Source: Ignavibacteria bacterium
Lineage (GTDB): Bacteria; Bacteroidota; Ignavibacteria; Kapaibacteriales; UBA4661
Assembly: GCA_013298375.1 (NCBI GenBank)
Contig: JAAFHM010000003.1
Location: 1-38,313 of the forward strand
Direction of reading: 5' to 3'
DNA length: 38,313 bases
A program made the position numbers and the translations under genes. Below are positions 5,770-13,064 of this stretch, one piece after another. Position 1 is the stretch's first letter, and every line of letters starts with the position of its first letter. A model generated the notes under the pieces. The model was not told the DNA's origin, searched no databases, and worked only from the letters and a program-made list of their open reading frames with translations.

Positions 5770-6406
5770 AATTTTACAACGGCTGTCAACAATTATTGAT
5801 AAGCACTACGACGGTAGCCGCCCAGATTTTGCGCGGTCGCTTGGGAAAAGACCTGACAGTCTTCACGGCTACTTCCAAAAAGACAGCAAGCCCGGCAGCG
5901 ACCTGCTCGCCGAAATCCTCACTCTCGGCTTTAGCGCGGACTGGCTCCTCTCCGGCGAAGGCGCAATGTACGCTGACAACGAAGCCGGACGCGCCCTTGC
6001 GAACCGCAATGCTAGCGACGTTAAACAGCGCGTGGACGGGCGCTCACAAGAGGACATTCGTATCCGTGCGCAGCGCTGGCAAATGGCGCGTGAGTGGTTC
6101 ACGAAAACAGGAACAATAACGGAGTGGTACTGGCTGGCACGAAGCGTGGACGAGGCGGTAACGCTGGAATGGTTACTGTTTCAGGAAGGCGGTAAACAGC
6201 CGCACGAGCCGCCAACACTGAATAAATTTTGGCTATGGATTGCCGAAAGCGGCATCCGCCCCGAATGGATGCTCTTTTGCGACGAAGGCGAACCGTGGAT
6301 GGAAACGGTCGCAGGGCGGCGCTTTCAAGAGCGGCTGCGGCAACGGTTCACTCCTCAACGTGAAATCGTTCCCGTGAACGAAGCCCTGCCTGAATATTCT
6401 GCATAA
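5762..6406 (+). CDS. HTH (CI/XRE-like) regulator, 214 aa
   Basis: The ORF track starts at 5540 inside the nuclease gene. The ATG at 5762, overlapping its stop, is preferred because it begins the HTH domain directly. Residues 1-70 (IIDKHYDGSRPDFARSLGKR, FSADWLLSGEGAMY) match phage CI-type N-terminal domains. The rest is tryptophan-rich (WQMAREWFTKTGTITEWYWLA; FWLWIAESGIRPEWM) with a repeated pattern and no S24 peptidase motif. Coupling to the Mrr-like gene suggests it controls the nuclease module. Its 3' end overlaps the convergent membrane-protein gene by 59 bp. Confidence 0.7.
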   Translation: MNEILQRLSTIIDKHYDGSRPDFARSLGKRPDSLHGYFQKDSKPGSDLLAEILTLGFSADWLLSGEGAMYADNEAGRALANRNASDVKQRVDGRSQEDIRIRAQRWQMAREWFTKTGTITEWYWLARSVDEAVTLEWLLFQEGGKQPHEPPTLNKFWLWIAESGIRPEWMLFCDEGEPWMETVAGRRFQERLRQRFTPQREIVPVNEALPEYSA

Positions 6407-6719
6407 TTACGAGTTCGTCCAAGCCGTTAATGAGGTCGCGGAGTTCCGTCGTTTTCTCCCGAATATCGGCGCTGATGGCTGTTGCATGGGCAAGCACTTC
6501 GATTGCATCAATATTCGCGTTCATGTCGTCGATGATGCCTTTGCTGTCTTGGATTGTCCGAATAATCGTCATAGACTGGTCGTTATAGAGCGCTTCGATA
6601 GCAGATATGCGCGTTTTGTGACGTTTTGCCGTGATGATTAAAACAGCGACTGTTCCCACGATAGTCAAGGCAATAAGCGCGATAAGAATTGTTGTAGGCG
6701 TGATAAGAACTGTTTCCAT
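6348..6719 (-). CDS. Membrane-anchored coiled-coil protein, 123 aa
   Basis: The track start is a TTG at 6731; the ATG at 6719 (METVLITPTT) is preferred. One N-terminal membrane helix (residues about 8-32, ILIALIALTIVGTVAVLII) is followed by a basic stop-transfer (AKRHKTR). A helical domain with heptad-like spacing follows (IRTIQDSKGIIDDMNANIDAI and beyond). Family not recognised. The start lies 55 bp inside the upstream membrane-protein gene, which implies coupling. It is last in a four-gene minus-strand operon. Confidence 0.6.
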   Translation of the reverse strand: METVLITPTTILIALIALTIVGTVAVLIITAKRHKTRISAIEALYNDQSMTIIRTIQDSKGIIDDMNANIDAIEVLAHATAISADIREKTTELRDLINGLDELVIMQNIQAGLRSRERFHVEE

Positions 6720-7423
6720 AGCGTTTTCCAAGGTAAATATTCTAAAAAAGCAAGAAAGATGCAGGTATTTTTTATCAAATGTGAAGCGCTGTGCGCATAG
6801 CGTGTATCCGATTCAGGTAACAAAAGTTGATATGCAAAGATAAGCAGCCCTAAGAAATTATAGCAAAATAATCCGATAAAAATTTTCCCCGATGCCGATA
6901 GCCAGATCTGGCGGAAGGTTTCGCGGAAAAGGATAGCGACGGAATAATTATCACTCTCCCTGAGTTCTTTGGAAACATTCTGCATTTGCGAATTAAGCAC
7001 AAACGCAATGCACCAGTTCATCGTAATGTCGGACAAAATAATAAGCGGCTCGTCACCAAGCGCCATTGCGGGCTTAGAAGCGTGAAAGCCAAGCCACGCC
7101 GCGAAAAATGCTGGCATGAGAAGACTCATAGTGTTTCGCAAACGAGCGCTATTCGTCACTGACGAAACGAATTGCGCTTCAAGCAAGAACTCAATGACAG
7201 TGTAGAGGTGCTGAAGTGGTTGATAAGCGAAGCTCTGGTGTTGCTCTGTCAAGTATGCCGATCCCTCTTGGTACGCGAAATTACACGCTAGGTCCGTGAG
7301 TAGGCTGCACCAAACAAGCGTTACAATGGCTTTAACAGGTGCGGGAATTTTCTCCCCCACCTGCCAGCCGAGTAAGCAAACCAAAAAACTCAGTAATTCG
7401 ACAACAAAAAATCGTAGTGACAT
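6665..7423 (-). CDS. Polytopic membrane protein, 252 aa
   Basis: Hydrophobic segments are visible from the N-terminus (FFVVELLSFLVCLLGW) through about six or seven passes, including VKAIVTLVWCSLLTDLACN, SLLMPAFFAAWLGFHA and IFIGLFCYNFLGLLIFAYQLL. There is no transporter or kinase motif. The C-terminus ends in a partly repeated basic helix (KQFLSRLQQFLSRLLP). The gene begins seven bases after the secreted-protein gene. The family is unknown to me; it may be a receptor-like or exclusion protein in a lysogenic conversion operon. Confidence 0.65.
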   Translation of the reverse strand: MSLRFFVVELLSFLVCLLGWQVGEKIPAPVKAIVTLVWCSLLTDLACNFAYQEGSAYLTEQHQSFAYQPLQHLYTVIEFLLEAQFVSSVTNSARLRNTMSLLMPAFFAAWLGFHASKPAMALGDEPLIILSDITMNWCIAFVLNSQMQNVSKELRESDNYSVAILFRETFRQIWLSASGKIFIGLFCYNFLGLLIFAYQLLLPESDTRYAHSASHLIKNTCIFLAFLEYLPWKTLWKQFLSRLQQFLSRLLP

Positions 7424-7430
7424 ATTTTAG

Positions 7431-8072
7431 TTATTGAGCTAATTCGCCTTTATTGGTGTCGAGTGGTGGGCAGCAATTTCGGTCAGCAATATACTCGCTT
7501 GACTCTACGCCTTGCGCGGTAATACCCGAAAGCACAGACGTAATGCGCCCTCCGTCGGTCGCAAAGTAAAAACGAAGATTGGTAGCGTTGTTCTGCGTGA
7601 TGACGGCTTGCACCGCATCCTTGTGAATACTGGAAGCATAGACGGAACCGTATTTGCTGAACATCGGCGACGCTGCATAGTTCCGAATCCATTTCCGCGC
7701 TGTTGCCTCGCTGATGGTCGAACCGTCGGCTTCGGTGATACGGCTTGTCAAAATATCGTGGTTATCGGCGGTCTTGGCGACAAGCAAGAGATGAAGCCGT
7801 CCTGCGTCGTCCAAAGCAAAATATTCGCGTAGATACACCGCTTTCGGTACGGACAAAATCGCCCTCACCGTGCGGGCTGGCAGCGTTCCGGCAATCATCG
7901 AAATAGCCGGAACAGCGCTTACGGACTGGAATTGCGCGGTAAACGTCTTTGCATCAGAAAGCTGGATGCGGTGATAGTCAACAGGATTGTAGCCCGTTGG
8001 TTCGAGGTTTTGCGCGGTGGCAAAAGCGGAGCAAGCAAGGATTAATGCTGCTCCAAAGAGGAATTTTCGCAT
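7431..8072 (-). CDS. Secreted protein with signal peptide, 213 aa
   Basis: The first 20 residues are a standard signal peptide (MRKFLFGAALILACSAFATA-Q). The mature part is mixed alpha/beta with no motif I recognise. Near the C-terminus is a Cys pair (DRNCCPP). The start lies 31 bp inside the upstream HTH gene, so the four genes 8374-6348 appear co-translated. Export of an unknown protein by a phage-plasmid suggests a host-fitness or exclusion function, not a virion part. Confidence 0.65.
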   Translation of the reverse strand: MRKFLFGAALILACSAFATAQNLEPTGYNPVDYHRIQLSDAKTFTAQFQSVSAVPAISMIAGTLPARTVRAILSVPKAVYLREYFALDDAGRLHLLLVAKTADNHDILTSRITEADGSTISEATARKWIRNYAASPMFSKYGSVYASSIHKDAVQAVITQNNATNLRFYFATDGGRITSVLSGITAQGVESSEYIADRNCCPPLDTNKGELAQ

Positions 8073-8374
8073 ATCGTAGTAAATGAGTGAGAAAAAATAT
8101 TGCGCTCAATAAGTGTATTGAGATTGCGCGTGAAATTTTCGGATGATTGTTGCTCGTAGAGCGCTTGCAAGGCGCGTCCGCGCTTGGAGTAGGTAAACTT
8201 TCTCCCCTCGCCCGTGACCAGATAGCCGGGCGAACAACCAGCGTTGTAAAGGGCTTGTAGCTGCACATCGGAAAGAGCCGTTTTGTTCTCTGAAGAAATG
8301 CGAGGCACAATACGAGAAAAACCTTGAACGTAAGCGCTGACAGACCGGAGCGCTTGAGAAAGAGTGAGAGGCAT
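8042..8374 (-). CDS. Small HTH (CI-like) protein, 110 aa
   Basis: The track start at 8431 adds a non-typical hydrophobic stretch. The ATG at 8374 (MPLTLSQALRSVSAYV) is preferred. Residues about 30-58 (ALSDVQLQALYNAGCSPGYLVTGEG) match the end of the CI/XRE HTH fold, where xxYLLTGEG is diagnostic. The front of the fold is less clear, so it may be a diverged HTH. It leads the secreted/membrane protein operon and is probably its regulator. The 20-bp-phased ATGACC array lies 80-145 bp upstream. Confidence 0.55.
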   Translation of the reverse strand: MPLTLSQALRSVSAYVQGFSRIVPRISSENKTALSDVQLQALYNAGCSPGYLVTGEGRKFTYSKRGRALQALYEQQSSENFTRNLNTLIERNIFSHSFTTICENSSLEQH

Positions 8375-8454
8375 AGAATTAAAGAGAAAGAGAAAGAGAG
8401 ATTGTGAATAATAGCAAGCAAAATAGCACAAACTTCACATACGATGCAAAAGCG

Positions 8455-8520
8455 ATGACCCGAATTGCGTTCTAATGACCGAGACCCAAAACTAATGACC
8501 CGAATTGCATTCTAATGACC
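8455..8520. repeat. Four ATGACC sites at exact 20-bp spacing
   Basis: ATGACC occurs at 8455, 8475, 8495 and 8515. The first two sites and the last two form a 27-bp unit repeated at 40 bp with one mismatch. A 20-bp step is close to two helical turns, so all four sites face one side of the DNA. The array sits between the divergent HTH operon and the serine recombinase, so it may be an operator or a recombinase accessory (res-like) site. Confidence 0.65.
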
Positions 8521-8695
8521 GGGAGCTATTGCATATGTCGAATTTTTTTTGTATGGCACTTTTTTGACCAAAAATATCCTTTACTTTTACAAAAGATTAT
8601 GAGAACATTCTTTTTCGTTGCTGTCTTAGAAGCAATAAATCGCATGATAGAGCGGATTAAAAATGCCTGATAAAAGATTTGTATAGTAATTCTTC

Positions 8696-8730
8696 TTTGC
8701 GTATATTTAGCTTGGGTTTTTATACGCAAA
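8696..8730. repeat. Perfect 10-bp inverted repeat upstream of the recombinase
   Basis: TTTGCGTATA (8696-8705) and TATACGCAAA (8721-8730) are perfectly inverted around 15 bp. GTATATTTA in the left arm and spacer resembles a -7 element, so this may be an operator over the recombinase promoter or a recombination core. No long T-run follows, which argues against a terminator. Confidence 0.5.
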
Positions 8731-8844
8731 ATTCTTTTCTCGTGAGAAGCGATGCAGTTGTTTTTTTTACAAACCACGAACAGGTATCTGTGTCTCGTAA
8801 AAAGACGGGCAAAACCTCTTCCAAAACCGCATAAACGCTTGTGT

Positions 8845-9486
8845 ATGAAAACCTACGTTGCATATTACCGCGTTTCCACGAAGCAACAAGGCGCAAGCGG
8901 CTTGGGGCTTCAAGCGCAACGCGCTTCGGTGGCGCAGTTCGTTGGCAACGATGTATTGCTTGCGGAATATACCGAAGTCGAGTCCGGCAAGCACAACAAG
9001 CGTCCGCAGCTTTTGGCGGCGTTAGATTTTGCTAAACGACACGGCGCAACGCTGGTTATAGCAAAACTGGATAGACTAAGCCGCAACGCTGGATTTATTT
9101 TCGCTTTGCGTGACGCACAAGTAAACTTTGTGTGCGCCGATATGCCGGATGCAAATACGCTCACCATTGGTATCTTTGCTGTTTTGGCTCAATACGAGCG
9201 GGAATTGATTTCGCAGCGCATTGTTTCCGCTTTGGCAGCGAAGAAAGCGCAGGGGTTCAGGCTTGGCAATCCGAAAAATCTTACGCACAACGACCGCGTA
9301 AAAGGCGCTGCGGTGCGGAAAGAGCAATCGAAAGAAGGGAGTAAACAAGCCGCACAGGTCGCAAAGTTGTTGCGAGAAAAAGGACTGACGCTGCGTGAAA
9401 TTGCTGATGAACTGCATAGGACGGGCTTTCGCACAGCAAAAGGCAAGGAATTTCGACCGACCAGCGTCCTGCGTCTGGTAAAATAG
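8845..9486 (+). CDS. Small serine recombinase (resolvase/invertase family), 213 aa
   Basis: The track begins at 8752, but the ATG at 8845 starts exactly at the resolvase fold (MKTYVAYYRVSTKQQ, nucleophile Ser11). Further motifs are GLGLQAQ, LVIAKLDRLSRN (conserved Arg residues of the active site) and YERELISQRI before the long E helix. The C-terminus (GLTLREIADELHRTGFRTAKG) is a helix-turn-helix for site binding. Length is typical of resolvases and invertases, not of large phage integrases. Next to a replication and partition block it most likely resolves multimers of the phage-plasmid. Confidence 0.9.
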   Translation: MKTYVAYYRVSTKQQGASGLGLQAQRASVAQFVGNDVLLAEYTEVESGKHNKRPQLLAALDFAKRHGATLVIAKLDRLSRNAGFIFALRDAQVNFVCADMPDANTLTIGIFAVLAQYERELISQRIVSALAAKKAQGFRLGNPKNLTHNDRVKGAAVRKEQSKEGSKQAAQVAKLLREKGLTLREIADELHRTGFRTAKGKEFRPTSVLRLVK

Positions 9487-9616
9487 CCCGCCCGCCGCAG
9501 CCATTCTTCTTTTTCGATGCTGTCCTTTCCCGTTTTCCGTGATAACGCTCTTTCCTTAGATGATTTTCGTATGCGGGCAACTCGCGCTGCGAAAGCCTAA
9601 AACACGAGTTTAGCGC

Positions 9617-9657
9617 ATTTTAAGAGTTTTTAAAGTTTTAAGAGTTTTAAGAGTTTT
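9617..9657. repeat. AT-rich short direct repeats, candidate DNA-unwinding element
   Basis: Variants of TTTTAAGAG recur about four times in tandem in a nearly GC-free tract, 45 bp before the iterons. AT-rich repeats beside Rep iterons are typical of the melting region of iteron plasmid origins. The rest of 9487-9702 shows no gene or clear DnaA box. Confidence 0.55.
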
Positions 9658-9702
9658 CCTTTTAGGAAGTTCTTAAAATATCAACGAATTACAGTCGCTA
9701 TC

Positions 9703-9828
9703 GTGGACGTTTTGTTCGTGAAAGTGGACGTTTTGTTCGTGAAAGTGGACGTTTTGTTCGTGAAAGTGGACGTTTTGTTCGTGAAAGTGGACGTTTTGTT
9801 CGTGAAAGTGGACGTTTTGTTCGTATTC
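9703..9828. repeat. Six 21-bp iterons, replication origin
   Basis: Copies start at 9703, 9724, 9745, 9766, 9787 and 9808 and share GTGGACGTTTTGTTCGT; five continue with GAAA and the last diverges after it. The period is 21 bp, two helical turns. They lie just upstream of the Rep gene, the standard place for Rep-binding iterons that drive initiation and copy control. The 70-aa reverse-strand ORF of HEQNVHF repeats is only the iterons translated. Confidence 0.9.
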
Positions 9829-9850
9829 AATTTCAATATTCATTTTATGT

Positions 9851-10789
9851 ATGGAAGAGCAGCATGACATCATATTGCACGGCAAAGGCTTAGAGGCTAT
9901 TGAGCTAAGAGACCGACTGGAAAGTATCGTTGCAGACCCCGATTCTTTCCGAAAGCGATTCGTTTTGAAGCCCTCGGTTACTATTGCAATCAGCGGAGAA
10001 CTAAGCGCCCCGGCGCGTAAACTTTTTGGCGTACTTTATGGACACGCATTTGATTTTATCGAACAAAAGGCGCACACAATAGCCCTGCCCGCTCTTGATA
10101 TAGCGATGGGCGGTACAATACCGACTTACGAGCGCTTGAAACAACACTTGCTGGAGCTTGTCGAGACTTCCGTGCAATGGAATATCTTGGAAAAAGACAA
10201 ACGCATTTGGGGCGCGGCGGCATTGCTTGCAAGTGTCGAAGTGAACGAGGAAACTAGCCTTGTTACGTATTCTATTGCTGAAAAATTACAGCACCCCGAC
10301 AGCGTAATGCCCTACGCGAAACTAGACATTCGCCTACAAAACCGCTTACAATCGGCTAATTCCTTGACGTTGTATGAACTATTAACCGACTATTATTCAG
10401 AAAAATTCGGGAAAGGTGAGACGGGATGGATTGACCTGCACCTTTTTCAACTACTACTGGGAACTAAATACAAAGAATGGCGAGATATTCAAAAGAGGCT
10501 TATCCAAGAACCGCTCCAACGTCTGAATGACCTTGATTTTACTATTACGTATGAAACCAAGCGGCGTGGACGGAAAGTAACCGCCGTAAAATTCACGATG
10601 AGACGGAAGGAGAAAGAAGCACCGCCACAACCGAAAAAGCCGCGCACGATACAGGAAGCGGTAAGGAGCTTAACCAAAAAACAAATTCACGATATAAATA
10701 TGGAAGCGATAAAGCGCTTGGAAGCAAGCCCCAGCGAAGAAGATGTAAAAATGAAATTTTTTGAAATCGTTAAAGAAAGGTATCTGTGA
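9851..10789 (+). CDS. Plasmid replication initiator, Rep_3 family, 312 aa
   Basis: Size, position after iterons and sequence fit the twin winged-helix Rep initiators. The first winged helix covers about 50-130 (APARKLFGVLYGHAF, PTYERLKQHLLELV). The second lies at about 170-250 (LTLYELLTDYYSEKFGKGE, LLLGTKYKEWRDIQKRLIQEP, ITYETKRRGRKVTAVKF). It should bind the iterons, melt the AT-rich tract and recruit host helicase. The C-terminal tail is lysine- and proline-rich. Its last bases overlap the GTG start of parA, so rep, parA and parB are one operon. Confidence 0.9.
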   Translation: MEEQHDIILHGKGLEAIELRDRLESIVADPDSFRKRFVLKPSVTIAISGELSAPARKLFGVLYGHAFDFIEQKAHTIALPALDIAMGGTIPTYERLKQHLLELVETSVQWNILEKDKRIWGAAALLASVEVNEETSLVTYSIAEKLQHPDSVMPYAKLDIRLQNRLQSANSLTLYELLTDYYSEKFGKGETGWIDLHLFQLLLGTKYKEWRDIQKRLIQEPLQRLNDLDFTITYETKRRGRKVTAVKFTMRRKEKEAPPQPKKPRTIQEAVRSLTKKQIHDINMEAIKRLEASPSEEDVKMKFFEIVKERYL

Positions 10790-11535
10790 CCAAAATCATC
10801 GCCTTCATCAACCACAAAGGCGGCGTAGGCAAAACAACCATTTGCGCCCATCTTGCCTATTCCCTGCACCACCACCACCAAAAGCGCGTTTTGGCAATAG
10901 ACTTCGACACGCAAGCGAACCTTACGGAAATTTTGGGTGCGCTGGAAGCACCGCGCACTATCTCCAACGTTCTGTCAGGAGCAGAAACCGCGCAAAGCAG
11001 TATCTATGAGGCTTCGGGGCTTTCGGTCTTGACAGCAACGATAGACCTTGCGAACATCGAGTTTGACCTCACCGCAAATAACACACAGAACGCGCTTAAA
11101 AAGGCGCTTGCGGGCGTAACCGATGCTTACGATTACGTCTTGATTGACTGCCCGCCTTCGCTCGGCGCGTTGACACTGAACGCACTCATGGCGGCAACAG
11201 ATGTTTGCGTCGTTTCAAATGCGGAGTATCTTTCATTGCAAGGCATGAAAAATATTGTCACCGTCGTTCAGCAAACGCAACTGTATAACAAAGAACTTGC
11301 TCTTTCAAGCATTATCGTTTCGCACTACGACACACGCAAAGGCATCAACAGAGAAGTCTTGGGCAAGTTACAGGAGGCATTTACAGACCGCGTTCTTGTT
11401 CCACCAGTACGCAGCGCTGTTGCTATTGTCGAAGCATCTTCACACGGCGCAACCGTGTTCCAAGTACGCCCCAACGCCGATGTTGTCAATGATTTTCACG
11501 CTCTTACCACCTCTTTCCTTGAAAAATATGACTAA
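10786..11535 (+). CDS. parA: ParA partition ATPase, 249 aa
   Basis: The start is GTG at 10786, overlapping the Rep stop. The deviant Walker A KGGVGKTT lies at residues about 11-18. A' is LAIDFDTQANLTEI and Walker B is VLIDCPPSLGALT. The switch region ends SSHGATVFQVRPNADVV. It lacks the N-terminal DNA-binding domain of large ParA proteins and so is the short form. It forms ATP-dependent gradients on the nucleoid that carry ParB-parS complexes, giving stable inheritance of the plasmid prophage. The stop overlaps parB by 8 nt. Confidence 0.95.
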   Translation: MTKIIAFINHKGGVGKTTICAHLAYSLHHHHQKRVLAIDFDTQANLTEILGALEAPRTISNVLSGAETAQSSIYEASGLSVLTATIDLANIEFDLTANNTQNALKKALAGVTDAYDYVLIDCPPSLGALTLNALMAATDVCVVSNAEYLSLQGMKNIVTVVQQTQLYNKELALSSIIVSHYDTRKGINREVLGKLQEAFTDRVLVPPVRSAVAIVEASSHGATVFQVRPNADVVNDFHALTTSFLEKYD

Positions 11536-12358
11536 AAGCAGACTTGGCAATAACCCGCTCAAAGCCTTAAACGGTACAGGAGAACGTATTGATGTTCATG
11601 GTCGCAAGATGTCGCGGTCGGTACAGTACGTGCAAACCAACCTCTTGAAACCAAATGCGCTCAATGCGCGGTTTTTCAAAGAATTGACTATTGACGAGTT
11701 AAGCAATCTCGTTGAAAACATCAAGACCAACGGGATTCATACGCCGCTCATTGCACGGCATGACTACACGCTTATTGCCGGACACAACCGCTTGCAAGCC
11801 GCAAAAGAACTGGAATTGCAGCACGTTCCCGTCCAGTTCGTGGAAGATGAAATGACCGAACAGGAGGAAATCAAGTTTATCATCTCCGACAACCTGTTGC
11901 GGAGGCATTTGAGCAATAGCGAAAAAATTGAATTGTACCGTGTGCTGTTCCCAAACTTTGACGAGCGCGTAAAGATGCGCCTCAATACTAACGCCGAACC
12001 AAGTGTGGACAGTGTCCACACCCAAGATTTTACGCCACTTACAGCGTTTGAAATTGCACAGCAAACAGGGCAGACAAAACAGGCTGTACAAAAACAGTTG
12101 CAGCGAGACGAGGCACGTTCACGCCGCGAAAGTGAGCAGAATCACCGTACACAACAGGAAGTTGCAGTAACCAGCGCTGCAAAGAGTCAAGAAATGATGC
12201 GAGCGAGAGAGCGGGAGGCGGACAGGGCGCTCAAAAGTGCGGTCACGGAGATAGCATTGCAATTACAGCGAACTGATGTAAGCGAGGAATGGCGGCGTAC
12301 AGCGATGCAAAGAACGTTGCGGGATTTGGAGAAAACACGAAAGGCGCTGCCCGCGTGA
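11528..12358 (+). CDS. parB: ParB partition protein, 276 aa
   Basis: The track ORF begins inside parA; the ATG at 11528 (MTKSRLGNNPLKAL) overlaps the parA stop and is preferred. The ParB/Srx CTPase core lies at about 55-115: IDELSNLVENIKTNG, LIARHDYTLIAGHNRLQAAKEL with the GxxR-type motif, and HVPVQF. The helix-turn-helix region is EIAQQTGQTKQAVQKQL at about 175-191. The C-terminal 80 residues are charged coiled coil. It should load on parS and activate ParA. A perfect inverted repeat inside the gene (12003-12021) is one candidate site. Confidence 0.9.
   Translation: MTKSRLGNNPLKALNGTGERIDVHGRKMSRSVQYVQTNLLKPNALNARFFKELTIDELSNLVENIKTNGIHTPLIARHDYTLIAGHNRLQAAKELELQHVPVQFVEDEMTEQEEIKFIISDNLLRRHLSNSEKIELYRVLFPNFDERVKMRLNTNAEPSVDSVHTQDFTPLTAFEIAQQTGQTKQAVQKQLQRDEARSRRESEQNHRTQQEVAVTSAAKSQEMMRAREREADRALKSAVTEIALQLQRTDVSEEWRRTAMQRTLRDLEKTRKALPA
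12003..12021. repeat. Perfect 9-bp inverted repeat within parB, candidate parS or Rep site
   Basis: GTGTGGACA-G-TGTCCACAC is perfectly symmetric. It contains GTGGAC, the first six bases of the Rep iteron, in both orientations. It lies in the coding sequence for SVDSVHTQ, between the ParB core and HTH. Inverted half-iterons act as Rep autoregulation operators in other plasmids; a centromere is the alternative. Confidence 0.45.
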
Positions 12359-12427
12359 AGGTTGGCGAAGTTGCTTTTGAAGCATTTCTTTTGATATGCA
12401 AGATAATTCGCGTAAATTGAGTGCAGT

Positions 12428-12508
12428 ATAAGCCTACCCTGCTTGAATGCCGACCCTCTGTCGTTGAAGGGTACCCTTCTTAGTGCAACGGCGGGCTTAT
12501 TTTTTTTT
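12428..12508 (+). terminator. Terminator after the rep-parA-parB operon
   Basis: ATAAGCC (12428-12434) pairs with GGCTTAT (12494-12500), directly followed by eight Ts. An inner hairpin ACCCT/AGGGT (12453-12472) folds within the loop. The closing stem and T-run support intrinsic termination; the large branched loop is unusual. Confidence 0.6.
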
Positions 12509-12555
12509 ATTTAGCTTCAGTTTCAAAAAAAAAATCACTTTTTTGCATAATTCTC

Positions 12556-12586
12556 TTGCATACGTGAAATATTTCGCGTATATTTG
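12556..12586 (+). promoter_or_regulatory. Promoter PA with palindromic operator in the spacer
   Basis: TTG at 12556-12558, 20 bases, then TATATTTG at 12579-12586. Nearly the whole spacer is a 22-bp imperfect palindrome (ATACGTGAAAT then ATTTCGCGTAT, 12560-12581), so a bound dimer would block both elements. A 71-bp segment (12535-12605) is repeated at 14286-14356 with only two differences. Confidence 0.8.
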
Positions 12587-12601
12587 TAGTGTAATTAAAA
12601 A

Positions 12602-12638
12602 CAAGCGCGGGCAAACTACCAAATTCACACCGCGCTTG
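12602..12638 (+). promoter_or_regulatory. Leader hairpin A
   Basis: A perfect 9-bp stem CAAGCGCGG/CCGCGCTTG closes a 19-nt loop (GCAAACTACCAAATTCACA). It lies in the 5' UTR about 16 bases after the -7. After it come CCAAAA and TTTTCGG, then the ribosome site GGAGA at 12659-12663. It matches hairpins B and C in loop and position but not in stem sequence. Confidence 0.65.
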
Positions 12639-12671
12639 AAATTCCAAAAAATCTTTTCGGAGAACAAATAT

Positions 12672-13028
12672 ATGAAAACGCAACTTAAAAAGCATTTTGT
12701 GATTCCCATTATTGCAGAAGGTTTCCCCTGTCCAGCAGTAATGATTAGCGGGCATCTTTATTGGCTCGAAGGCGAAGCGAACTGCGGCATTCACGAGTTG
12801 GTTTCTGGTTATGCACCAATTTTCAAACTAAAGCGTGAATTTTTGAACGATGATGGTTATGAACAAATTCCGTTAAAATTGGCAATAGAGTTTATCGAAA
12901 ACAAAGGAGGGGTTTGGGTAAAAGAAAATTTTGACACATCAAGCGTTGATGATTTAAGAGAAATTAAAGAACAACTTCCTCTGCGCTGGGTAGAACTGTT
13001 TAACGATTATCTTTCAAACTTGGATTAA
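12672..13028 (+). CDS. Hypothetical early protein, 118 aa
   Basis: The track ORF starts upstream of the promoter; the ATG at 12672 follows GGAGA by eight bases and is the real start (MKTQLKKHF). The protein is soluble with mixed secondary structure: IPIIAEGFPCPAVMISGHLYW, then a cysteine, and an acidic C-terminal half (SSVDDLREIKEQLPLRWVEL). Family not recognised. It is the first gene behind promoter PA and leader hairpin A, so it should respond to the same operator-binding protein as the gene at 14422. Confidence 0.6.
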   Translation: MKTQLKKHFVIPIIAEGFPCPAVMISGHLYWLEGEANCGIHELVSGYAPIFKLKREFLNDDGYEQIPLKLAIEFIENKGGVWVKENFDTSSVDDLREIKEQLPLRWVELFNDYLSNLD

Positions 13029-13064
13029 ATAATCGCAAAAATTGAATCGTAAACAAGAGCAACA

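Noticed and set aside
9703-9828. Possible CRISPR array
   Set aside because: The repeats are directly adjacent with no variable spacers and precede a Rep gene; they are iterons.
9673-9885. 70-aa minus-strand ORF made of HEQNVHF repeats
   Set aside because: It is the translation of the 21-bp iterons; 21 is a multiple of three, so the frame stays open by chance.
12560-12581. Spacer palindromes of PA and PB as parS sites
   Set aside because: ACGTGAAA and TTTCACGT half-sites are present but in the opposite order to known chromosomal parS, and the placement between -33 and -7 fits an operator better.
12497-12709. Minus-strand ORFs at 12497-12709 and 14182-14364 sharing a sequence (LITLQIY, ARELCKKV)
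   Set aside because: The similarity comes from the duplicated promoter/leader DNA read in antisense, not from a protein family.
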